64,000 nt of DNA. Origin: Dimorphilus gyrociliatus. Taxonomy: Eukaryota; Annelida; Polychaeta; Dinophilidae. Positions 1-11,432 of this stretch are shown one piece after another. Numbering within the stretch: position 1 is the first letter of the stretch; each line of letters opens with the position of its first letter. Under the pieces are notes generated by a model. That model worked only from the letters and a program-made list of their open reading frames with translations. It did not search any database and was not told the origin of the DNA. The position numbers were made by a program, and so were the translations under genes. The stretch spans positions 352,942-416,941 of the forward strand of contig CAJFCJ010000009.1 in assembly GCA_904063045.1 (NCBI GenBank), read 5' to 3'.

Positions 1-422
1 TTCAAGCTTTGAACCTCTGCTACCGTCAATTGAACATCGAATCGGCGTCCCAATATTTGCCTTATTTCTGTTGTCATCAAAGAGTCCAATCCCATATCTA
101 TTAGTGCAACGTCTTCGTCTATTGTCATATTATCTTCATCGATACCTAGATTTTATATAAATATAGAGTTTACAGTTGAAGAATTCAGACAATTTAAAGT
201 AAATAAATTATTACCGAGAACACTATAGATTGCCGAAATTGCTACGTGAACTCTATCTTCATTTTCGTCATTATTTGAGGAATTGCGTTGTTTAACTGGT
301 ACAATACTACTTAATATCTCCCAATTATTTAAAAGAATATTGTCCAATGTATTTAAATAAGATGCTACTCTTTGTACGCCAATTCCAGTCATGTACCACT
401 CGTTTCCCGAGAGATTGTTAAC
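1..422 (-). repeat. Near-identical repeat island 1 (matches 4128-4549)
   Basis: Bases 1-422 match 4128-4549 at a constant offset of 4127 with no difference that I noticed. The copy covers the last exon (ACP), the last intron and the end of the KR exon of the polyketide synthase. The match breaks at about 423, where the functional copy continues with KR sequence and this copy continues with unrelated AT-rich DNA. The left end lies outside the window. Confidence 0.85.
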
Positions 423-1599
423 TATACAAAATTTTTCCGTCAGACATCATTACTGTTTTACTGAGGAAAACTATCATTGTAGATAACTAACTGTAGATAA
501 ATAGAACATAGCATATCTCACATTCATGTGAAAAAGTGCTCATAAAAAGAAATTATTGGCGGTAAACAGTGATATTTGCTTAATAGACCACTTTTCGCCT
601 ACATCATTTTATGATTTTATTCTTCTTAAAAGACAGCAGTACCATTTTTAATACATAACTGTATGATATTATTTTTATTCTTATTTATTTCACAAAAAAG
701 CATATTTTAATTTATCTATTGGTTTAAAATTTTTGGAAGGGATGATAAAAATTGTCCTGGAACAAATATAATACTCCTAAACACTTCAGGAACGATAAAA
801 AAAATTGTCTACAAATAAAAGCTCTTGTTGATGTTTCGTGAGGAAAGAGAAAGGATCGCCATCTGTATGTACTTCTCAAATACTGGAAGTACAATTTAAA
901 TAGTCGTTTGTTACTGTGCGAACAAACACTTCTCTAAGTATTTTAACTAGTTCTTTTCATACTTTTTCACATCCAAAATAAATCTCGTAAAATTGATGAC
1001 AAGCAGTTAACATTTCTATCGCAGATTGTTATCAACTGTTTAAAAGTATAGTACAATTAATTCATATTTCAAACAATTATGTTTTCATTAGTATATTACA
1101 TAAAGAAAAGTTTTGTAATTAAAAGCGTCAAGTATATTGTTACTTATCATAGAATTAATTTAAAATTTCATTTGGGTGTATAACTTCTTTTCTCAATAAA
1201 CATTCCAATTGTATTTTTTGCATTTTTGATATTCTTAACAATCAATTGGTGAATAAAATGTATTATACTTTTTGAAATACTCGCCTATTTGCATTCGTCA
1301 TCTTATGTTACAATGACAGTACAGGCATCGAGTTGTCTCTGTTTTCATTAGCATTATATCTCCTTAACAACCTAAAACAACTGAGTAAACACAAATTAAA
1401 ACTATACTTCTACAGCCTTTATAAATTCATATTTCATTCATAATTGTCTTATTCAAACGTATTTTATCAAAATTAAAAATATTAAATATAGAATTAAAGG
1501 TTAAGTTTATTTTCAAAAAAACAAAACTACTATCATGAAAGGATTGAATGGTATAACATTTATGATACTATATGTGTGGTTTTCTGCTGATGATGCTTT

Positions 1600-2802
1600 T
1601 TGATTATCCCATTCTTCTTCCGGAAATGCGGTGCTAATCCACTTACTACTCCTCTTTTTTGGTTCTTTAATGACTCTTTGAAGTTTTTCAGTAAACTGAG
1701 GTGAACAAACCATTAGTTCCGGAGAGTGGAAAGCGACACCCGAACTATCAACAATTCTAACAAAGTAGCCCTCATTCTTGAGTTGGTCAGCAAACTCCTT
1801 GACACACTCGAAAGGTCCGCTTACCGTTTGTGTTTCTTCAGAATTATTGCAAGCCGGTACAACGTTTGGTGGACACTTATTCATAGCGTCTTCCCAAGTT
1901 AAACCTACGGCTGCCATTGCTCCCGGCCGAAGGTTTGCATCCTTAATACACTTACCTCTCCAATAGGCGCATAACACAGTTTGTTCTGCAGTCAGTGTCT
2001 TATCTGCATAGGCACAACCCAACTCTCCTACCGAATGACCGATTATCCCATCAGCTTCGATCCCAAACTCTTCTAATAAATCAGTGAGCGCAATTTGTAT
2101 GGAAGTTATACAAATAAAAGTGTTGAGAGGATTTTTAAAATCATCCTCTGTGCCCTTTTCAAGTAGACGCTTCAAATCCATTCCGACGTTCATCAATGCT
2201 TTTGAACACGTTTCTATTGAATTGCGAAAGCAATCAAACGTCATCATATCTCTTCCCATGCCAACCCATTGACAACCCATTCCCGGATAGACATAATAAA
2301 TTGGTCTTTTTGTATCGGGTTCAGTGAACTTCTGTTGAATTGGATGTCATAGAGTAAAGTGTTACATTAAGATTTTGGCGGTTGGATGAATAAAATGACT
2401 TACTTGAATTCCTTTCAGAGTTGAAGGCGTATTTAACGTAATAAAACCTCTGAATGGCAAAAGATTACTGGATTCTTTCCTTTGATTGTAACATAAAAAT
2501 TGTAAACCTAAATTGTTTGTATTATTTTCAAAAAGATTCAATAGATTTTCGACCCCTTCTTTGGTTCTAGCACAAACCAAACCCACTGTAGGCCTATCTG
2601 ATAAATTGTCTATTACGCCTTCTGTTGCGTCAAAGTTGAGAATTGAATGAACGTTCGCACCGCCAAAGCCAAAAGAGTTTATGCCAACAATTCCCCCTTC
2701 CCATGGTGTTAGTCGGTCAACAACCTTAATTCTTTCACTAATCAGTGATTCAATATTTCGATTTGGCTGTTTATAATTGAGGTTCCCAGGTAGTAAACGG
2801 TG
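1600..2802 (-). repeat. Near-identical repeat island 2 (matches 8931-10133)
   Basis: This block matches 8931-10133 at a constant offset of 7331 across about 1.2 kb, including an intron. I noticed one base difference, g near 1998 against a near 9329. It encodes most of the acyltransferase domain and the end of the ketosynthase. Just outside both ends the similarity continues only at protein level and with many changes, so the island sits inside a diverged duplicate. Confidence 0.85.
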
Positions 2803-4090
2803 GTCGCGAGGAAGTAATAATTCTGTTTTAATTACTTCAACCAAGTGATACAAATTAAACTAATGATTAAAAAATGTAAGAATTTAATACCTGAACTACT
2901 TTTAGGCAAAAGAAAATTTTGTCGATTACGTAAGGAGAAATACTACTAATGAAATTCTTTCTGTAAGCATTTGATGCCTTTTAAATGTAACGAGGAAAGG
3001 ATTGCAAAACTCTTAAAAGTGTCAGAAACAGTGTTTGAGACAAATACAATTTCTATGCGACTAACGTTTGATAGAGATAGTGGTGACTTAGTGAAATTTG
3101 AATATGTAGGAAACTTAGATAACAAACATGGAAAAAAGAAAGATTTAAAGAGACAGAAATATGTATAATTTGTTACTGAAAATGCTACACGAGTTCTTAG
3201 TCTCTTAGTCTTCATATAGATAGCCTTCAGATAAAATTTTTTAGATATTTGATCTATCATTGACAAAAGAGCAGTTAATGAATTTGTAGGGTATCTCGTT
3301 TCACATACAAAGTCCTCTTATAACAGAGTTTTTAATTTTAATATAGGTATTTCTCTAATTGAATTCACAAATCTTTCTTCTTTCTTTTTCAAAAGAATGA
3401 TAATATCTTTTTCAACTTTATTGTACTAAAACCGATCTACTCTTGCTACTGTTCACAAACAGAATTATCAAATATTTGCTATGGCAATATCTCAAGTCTT
3501 TTAGAAATGTGAACCTCGTTGACTTTTACATTTGTTTGCTATATATATATATATCTAATTTGTGTTGGAATGATGGAACTTGTCAAAAGACACATTTATA
3601 ATATAATTAATCATTAAATGTCTATGCGATAGGAATTTTTGATAACCTATTATTTTCAGTTTCAATCAGAACGTAAGAAGTAGATCAAGCTTTTACGTCA
3701 TATCATTCACGTTTATAAAAAGATGTTGACATAGTTTATGTTGTACTTGCTAGTTGTTTTTTAAAACTATTATCGGCCTCCAGGCTCAAGTAAAAGAAAT
3801 GTTTTATTTAATAGCTACTACCTAAAAATAACACTATTTTCCATAAAACCTATAGAATTTCAATGTATTATGGCTGATTTCAGAAAGTACTAAAATGGTT
3901 TGCATAAAATTTTGAGTCACACGCAAATCATTGATGACATAAATACTATTGTTATAGTTTATTATTGTTTTCTACTCGAAGGTAAAACAAGCGTCACTTA
4001 GTCATTAGTTCATTTCTCTTATCAAAATTACCATCAAAGTTTAGTCCATTTGTTAATAATTAATAATTTTGTAATTGATTTTGTTAACTT

Positions 4091-7000
4091 TCACTTTTTT
4101 GATAAAAGTTGTGTTATTTTCTTTATATTCAAGCTTTGAACCTCTGCTACCGTCAATTGAACATCGAATCGGCGTCCCAATATTTGCCTTATTTCTGTTG
4201 TCATCAAAGAGTCCAATCCCATATCTATTAGTGCAACGTCTTCGTCTATTGTCATATTATCTTCATCGATACCTAGATTTTATATAAATATAGAGTTTAC
4301 AGTTGAAGAATTCAGACAATTTAAAGTAAATAAATTATTACCGAGAACACTATAGATTGCCGAAATTGCTACGTGAACTCTATCTTCATTTTCGTCATTA
4401 TTTGAGGAATTGCGTTGTTTAACTGGTACAATACTACTTAATATCTCCCAATTATTTAAAAGAATATTGTCCAATGTATTTAAATAAGATGCTACTCTTT
4501 GTACGCCAATTCCAGTCATGTACCACTCGTTTCCCGAGAGATTGTTAACAACTATACCAACGTCTCCCATAAAGCCCCATTGTATTCCTACAGCAGGAAA
4601 ACCATCTTTTCTCCTCTTCTCACAGATACGTTCCATGAATGAATTTGCGTATGCATAATTCGTTTGTCCTGCATTACCATATCCACTTGCTGCAGATGAA
4701 AAAACAACAAACCAATCTAGCGAATTTCGGCATTCTGCTCTTGATAGCGTGTCCAAATTTAAGGTTCCTTTAATCTTTGTCTCTGCAACTGCTTTAAACG
4801 ATTCTGCACTCTGACCACTAAAGATACCATCTCTAAGAACGGCTGCCAAATGAAAAATGCCACCAATCGGTCCAAGAGACTTTGCTTGTTGAAAGATAAC
4901 TTTCGATTCGTCTAATGAAGCAATGTTTTCCTTTAAGATAATGATATTACATCCATTTTTCTGCCAGTGTTTTACTAGCTTGGCTTGATATCCATTCTTT
5001 ATACCTGATCTTGATGTGAGTATTATACGAGTGGCTCCTCTTTGAATAAGAAATCCAGCCAGCTCTAGACCTAAACCACCCAATCCGCCAGTTATTATAT
5101 ATGATTTGTTTGGGTTACAATAAGTCTTTTTGTACCCTTGCACTAGAACACTTTCTGGTGGAAAATTTTTGTCTTTCATGCAGAGTCTTTGAAATATTGA
5201 GTATTTAGATTCAGTTCTTAGCTGACAAAAAATGAAAAAATGTAAACAAAATATCTTAAATTAATATTTATCTTTTTTAAACCTTTATTAATATTTTTCC
5301 AATATGTTTTCCTTCAGCCATGAATCTAAAGGCCTCTTCTAACTTATTCTTTGAGAATACATAAGTGGGAAGTGGTTTAACAATATTAGTCTCTAATCCT
5401 GTCTTTACAAGTTGCCAAACTTCTTGCCAAATGCTATAATCTTCGAATAGGTTCTCCAAAACTATACCGTGAAACGATATATTCTTTAGAAATGCCGACA
5501 TTCCCAGTTTATGATTCTGAGAAAGATCAAATTTTCCAATCTCCAGAAATCTACCATTTTTTGCTAAAATGTCAATTCCTGCTTGTAATTTTTCTTCACT
5601 TAATGAATTGAGCAGGATATCGACCCCTTTTCCATTTGTTTCTTGTAATATGTCATCAACAAACTGTGTAGTTCTAGAATGGGAAATTCTCTCTCTAGGT
5701 ATCTTGAAATTATCCATTAAAAACTGAAGTTTTTCTTCCGTACCAACAGTTGTATATATTATAGAATTGAACGATTTAGCAATTTGAATAGCGGCTTGAC
5801 CAACAGCACTGCATTATATAATATAAATTAGTTGAAAATGATTGAATTTAAAAGAAAACCTCGTCGCCGATTGAATCAGGATTTTTTCGCCAAACTTAAT
5901 TCTTGCTCTAACAACTAGTGCGTAATATGCAGTAGCATAAGCAACTGGAATTGTTGCTGCATCCTTTAAATTCCAATTATCGGGTACTTGCCATGAATAT
6001 CGCTTATCAATCTGAATGTTCGTTGCTAAACCTCCAAAATCAATAAGACCAATTACCCTTTTACCCGATTCATCAATTCCAGAATATTCAATACCGAGAA
6101 ATTGGTCATCATCTTGTTGCGCACCTGGAATTGCGTCTAAACTTAGGCGACCGGTCGCTAACATAACGTCTCGGAAATTTAGTGAAGCGTAGTGAGTATA
6201 AACCATCTTTTTTTCAGGACATTGATGAGGTCGTGGTTTAGATTGAACCCATTGTAAAGTTGATAAATCCCCCCGAAGAAATGCAGTTGCATAGGCATTT
6301 TCAAGATCAGTACAAGAAGTGACTGTATAATGAAAAAAGAGAATTGTATATAAAGGAATTGAACTTGAATGTCTGACGAACCATCTTCAATGTGAAAGTG
6401 ACAAAAACAACCCAAAGTTCCATTACGAAAGATATTAAAGACCAAATCTTTCGCTAATAATTCAGTAAACTTATCACCACCAGGTAGGTAACACTCAGGA
6501 ATTAATTCGTCTTCAAGGTTTGCGTTGAATAAGCACCTATAATAAGAAAACGTTGTCGGTAAACATTGATATTTGCTTAATAGATCACTTTTCAACTACC
6601 TCACTTTATCACCATCTGGTTCCTGTCTAAGGCTATTCAAAAAACCCACAATACCATTTCTATTATCTTTATCGGCTATTAACCATACTCTAGTATTCTT
6701 ATCTTTATTTGTTTCCTCCATAGCGGATTTTAACTTGTCCACCCACTCAAATTGTTCATAATCATTGCATGGTATGATAATTGGTCTTGGTACATAGGGA
6801 AGTTTTTTTTTACAAACCATAAATGAAGAAAAGATATTATCATATCTTTCGATAATTATTTTCCATCCGGCAGATTCCAATTTACTTATTATTTCACTAT
6901 AGTTTAAGCTTTTAAACGATTTACCATTAGTTGGTATTGATAAGATACTTTTTAAATTATTTAAAATGGAATGTTTGGTTGTTGTTTCGTGAAGGAAAAG

Positions 7001-10000
7001 AAATCCGTCGTCTTTAAGTACTTCCCAAATAGCTTTCAAGTCATAATTGCAAGTTAAATAGTCCTTTACTAGAACAATATCTAAACTCTTAGGATCTTTT
7101 GACCATCCGACTTGCGCAAAACTATTTTTAGAAGTTTCATCGGCTTTTTCGCATCCAGAATAAATCTCCTCAAATTGATGAGTAGCATACTGCTTCAGAG
7201 TGTTCTTAATCCTTTGAATAAATGTCCAGTTAAACGGTGATTCAGTAATATAATATAATAATCTTAATCTGTTAGTAGGCTTGTTAAGAAATATTACGTC
7301 CAAAGCCGCTTTAAATTGTCTTTCTCCCATAAGATTGTTTATTAGTTTGTCATCTGATAAGCTTTTAATTAAAGTATCTCTTGAGGGTATAGCTTTTTTA
7401 TCAATAAACAATCGAATTGTTTGTTTCAAAGTTTCAATATTCTCTTCTTTAGAAATCGATTGTCGGCGATAATGTATATTTATTGTCGACATTTTCCTCT
7501 TTGATTTACTCTCTTGTTTGTATTCATAATCTTGTGTCACGTTCCTGCCATTATCTCTATTTGCATTAGTACTATATCCTTCTAACATACTAATACAACT
7601 ATTTAAATAAAATAGAAGTTGAGAATGTACTTCAACAGTCTTCTTAAATTCAACAAATTCATATTTCTGTAATACATTTTGCTGGTTATCGAACTTTCTT
7701 GGAGAGACATTTAGCTGCAAACCAATTAATCGTACTCCTCCGGCAATGCAGGTGTTTGTTAATGGATCAAAAGTAAAGTTGATTTCTATTATTGAAAATA
7801 TTTAAAAATATCAATAAAAAAGAGACTATTTGATAATATTTTATATCTTACCTTCATTATTGATGAAAGCTAAATTATCAGTGTTTATAACCAGTCGTCG
7901 TATTCTTGTTGGTAGTTTTAGTGAGCGATTAACAGAGCTTAAAGCATGTACTTGTAACATTGAATCGAGAAATGTTATCCAACTATTTTGCCATAATATC
8001 TTTCCCGTATATCCGTTTAAGGTTGATGATGTAACTAATTGAAAATTTGGACCGTAGTCGTAACCTCTCACACGTAATTCTTTATAAATATCTTCTTTAG
8101 TTAGTTGAAATTTCTCGTCATCATCTGATAATTGTAAATTATTTCCTTCTCTACGAAAACTTGCTTTTGGTGCATGATATTTATCTATTTGTCCATTTAC
8201 AACTAAACTTTCACTTTCATTTATCTCAAACACTCCACTACTGGCAGATATTCGAACGTGAAATTCTAAATCGCCTTCCTCTGGTATTAAAACAGCGTGA
8301 TGAAGGTGAAAGTCCCTAATAACGATAGACAACGACTCCTTGTCCACTCCGATCAAACCTGCATATCTTTTCCACAAAATGTCAACATAACCAGTTGCTG
8401 GAAATAGGAGTCGACCGTCTATTTTATGATCTTTTAAGGGTTCCAATTCTTCGGCACTTAAAATTACAATTTCACCGCTATTCTTAACTGAATTTCCTCC
8501 TCTTAAATCAGTTTTAAGAAGAGGCCACTCAATTTCATGATTCCATTGGATACATGGAGATATTAATGGTGTTCCTTGACCAATAGGAAGTCTTACCTTT
8601 GGCTGTAATTTCATTGTATCAACGTTCTTTCCAATGTTATGTAATCTAATAAACATCGAAGGATAATTAATGTAAGATATTCCTCTGAAATGAAACTTAC
8701 AATCCTAGATTTTTCATAAAAAATCCCAAGTTATCTTTATCGTTCTTCTTCATTAAGCTAGTAAGATAAGCACTTGGTCCTAAGGCTCTCTTAATAACTG
8801 ATTGCAGTAGACCATGTGGACCAATTTCAATAATTATAGAATCATTCGGTATCATTTTCAAGGCAGCATTAAATAAAACAGGATGTGTGAAATTATGTGT
8901 ATGATATTCTGCTGACGAATAGCATGCCTCTTGATTATCCCATTCTTCTTCCGGAAATGCGGTGCTAATCCACTTACTACTCCTCTTTTTTGGTTCTTTA
9001 ATGACTCTTTGAAGTTTTTCAGTAAACTGAGGTGAACAAACCATTAGTTCCGGAGAGTGGAAAGCGACACCCGAACTATCAACAATTCTAACAAAGTAGC
9101 CCTCATTCTTGAGTTGGTCAGCAAACTCCTTGACACACTCGAAAGGTCCGCTTACCGTTTGTGTTTCTTCAGAATTATTGCAAGCCGGTACAACGTTTGG
9201 TGGACACTTATTCATAGCGTCTTCCCAAGTTAAACCTACGGCTGCCATTGCTCCCGGCCGAAGGTTTGCATCCTTAATACACTTACCTCTCCAATAGGCG
9301 CATAACACAGTTTGTTCTGCAGTCAATGTCTTATCTGCATAGGCACAACCCAACTCTCCTACCGAATGACCGATTATCCCATCAGCTTCGATCCCAAACT
9401 CTTCTAATAAATCAGTGAGCGCAATTTGTATGGAAGTTATACAAATAAAAGTGTTGAGAGGATTTTTAAAATCATCCTCTGTGCCCTTTTCAAGTAGACG
9501 CTTCAAATCCATTCCGACGTTCATCAATGCTTTTGAACACGTTTCTATTGAATTGCGAAAGCAATCAAACGTCATCATATCTCTTCCCATGCCAACCCAT
9601 TGACAACCCATTCCCGGATAGACATAATAAATTGGTCTTTTTGTATCGGGTTCAGTGAACTTCTGTTGAATTGGATGTCATAGAGTAAAGTGTTACATTA
9701 AGATTTTGGCGGTTGGATGAATAAAATGACTTACTTGAATTCCTTTCAGAGTTGAAGGCGTATTTAACGTAATAAAACCTCTGAATGGCAAAAGATTACT
9801 GGATTCTTTCCTTTGATTGTAACATAAAAATTGTAAACCTAAATTGTTTGTATTATTTTCAAAAAGATTCAATAGATTTTCGACCCCTTCTTTGGTTCTA
9901 GCACAAACCAAACCCACTGTAGGCCTATCTGATAAATTGTCTATTACGCCTTCTGTTGCGTCAAAGTTGAGAATTGAATGAACGTTCGCACCGCCAAAGC

Positions 10001-11357
10001 CAAAAGAGTTTATGCCAACAATTCCCCCTTCCCATGGTGTTAGTCGGTCAACAACCTTAATTCTTTCACTAATCAGTGATTCAATATTTCGATTTGGCTG
10101 TTTATAATTGAGGTTCCCAGGTAGTAAACGGTGTTCATGCGCTAATATTAGTTTAACTAAACTCGCTAGTCCAGCCGCTGGCTCACAGTGTCCCATATTA
10201 CTTTTGACAGATCCAACCAATAAAGGACTTTCCCTTTTATCACAGAATACTTTATCCAAAGCCTTTAACTCTTGGGGATCGCCAGCTTGTGTACCTGTTC
10301 CATGTGCTTCAATATAAGAAACTTTCAACGGGTCGATGTTAGCTTGACGGTAGACATCTCTTAATAAATTTGATTGAACATTTCCAGAGGGAAAAGTAAT
10401 TCCTAAGATATTGTTATTTAGTAGTTAATTGTTTCTTTAATTTGTTTATCTTTCTAACCTAATTCTTTTTGACCGTCGCAGTTATCAAGAGAACCAAGAA
10501 CAGAAGAATAGATACGTCGTGCATCTTTATAATTCTGTAGGAAAAGCGCAATGATCCCTTCACTTCTTACGTAACCATTTGCTACAATTGTTTTAAAGGT
10601 TGTATTTATTATATAAAATAAAATCTAAACATAAATAGAAACCTGAATCGTCGAATGATTTACATCTACCGTCTGGCGAAAGCATGTGAAGTTTGTTAAA
10701 TTGAACACTACTTTCGGGTCTTAAAAGAAGATGCGATCCAGCTACAATTGCATTTTCGCAAGATCCATCAAGTAGAGCATGGTATGCCAGATTAAGTGCT
10801 TCTAAACTCGAACTGCAAGCTGTGTCCACAGCTAAACTTGGACCTTGGAAGTTAAAAGAATAGGAAATTCTATTTGCCATCATTGTTCTTGCATTTCCAG
10901 TCATTTCATATCCATTTATGCTGGTAGCATCAGTTGTTATGTTGTGGTGATTGTCTGAATGTATACATCCAACATATACTGCTGTTTTTGTTCCACTCAT
11001 TTCATTTATTGTAAAACCAGAGTCCATGATAGCTTCGTACACTACTTCTAAAAGCAGTCTTAATTGAGGATCCATAGCGGTTGCTTGTTTTGCATGTATA
11101 TTGAAAAATGAAGCATCAAAATGAGTTATATCTTTTAGTTTTCCATTGCTTAGTGGCAAATCATAAATACCTTTTGTTAGGAAAATAGAAAATAGAAGCA
11201 TTACATTCAAGTCAATATATTAAAATTTACCAAGAGGCCATCTTCTCTCGTCCTCAGTTACCATATCAACGCCATCCTGAAGATTTCTCCAAAATTCATT
11301 AACATTTGAACTTTCTGGTAACCGTCCTGAAAAACCAGTTATGGCTATTCTTTTCAT
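4091..11357 (-). CDS. Animal FAS-like polyketide synthase without thioesterase
   Basis: Multidomain megasynthase of about 2197 residues, predicted to build a reduced polyketide or fatty acyl chain on its own carrier domain in the cytosol. Exons on the minus strand: 11357-11231, 11170-10643, 10581-10459, 10402-9735, 9662-8701, 8645-7852, 7785-6600, 6536-6382, 6322-5860, 5808-5283, 5221-4342, 4272-4091. Domains: KS with Cys161 (DTACSSS), His293 (EAHGTGT) and a His near 331 (NMGHCEP); AT with Ser582 (GHSVGE); DH with His876 (DHKIDG) and Asp1030 (FLDSML); a methyltransferase-like remnant near 1100-1440; ER near 1460-1840; KR with [11 protein letters not shown] with Ser2159 (GLDSL). The frame stops about 30 residues after the ACP, so the thioesterase of animal FAS is absent, as in the animal FAS-like PKS group. 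The exon 8 donor (6382) is the least certain junction. The start is the Met before KRIAITG. The ER cofactor motif reads SATSAVGQAA rather than the usual SGSGGVGQAA. Confidence 0.9.
8931..10133 (-). repeat. Functional partner of repeat island 2
   Basis: This part of polyketide synthase exons 4 and 5 is the counterpart of 1600-2802. It keeps full open frames and correct splice sites at 9735/9662, so it belongs to the intact gene. Confidence 0.85.
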
Positions 11358-11432
11358 TTCTGTTGAATAAGTGATATTGAAAATGTGGAAAAATATATTT
11401 TGTACACTCAAATTACCAGATATATCCAGCAA

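Larger units (their letters stand above)
1..3650 (-). pseudogene. Decayed tandem copy of the polyketide synthase gene
   Basis: This stretch is a broken, internally deleted second copy of the gene at 4091-11357, in the same orientation. Reading from left to right it holds pieces matching the ACP/KR end (1-422 to 4128-4549), the methyltransferase-remnant exon (about 550-1440 to 6545-7665), the AT and end of the KS (about 1520-2850 to 8880-10180) and the 5' flank (about 3330-3640 to 11790-12060). Pieces matching the ER, DH and front of the KS were not found. Outside the two near-identical islands the match is patchy, with many substitutions and small indels and no open frame, so I infer an old duplication that lost function. 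Only two ORF remnants survive (1513-2280 and 2362-2853). It could still be transcribed; nothing here shows that. Confidence 0.8.

Noticed and set aside
2946-3266. Overlapping ORFs at 2971-3168 (+) and 2946-3266 (-)
   Set aside because: They lie in the decayed copy region and show no similarity to any domain or to the intact gene.
8646-8700. A 16-base intron in the polyketide synthase (GTAAGT to TTTCAG)
   Set aside because: Using the next acceptor (TTTATTAG) gives a normal 55-base intron and restores the family sequence NLGLLHNIGKN; the extra residues [11 protein letters not shown] have no counterpart.
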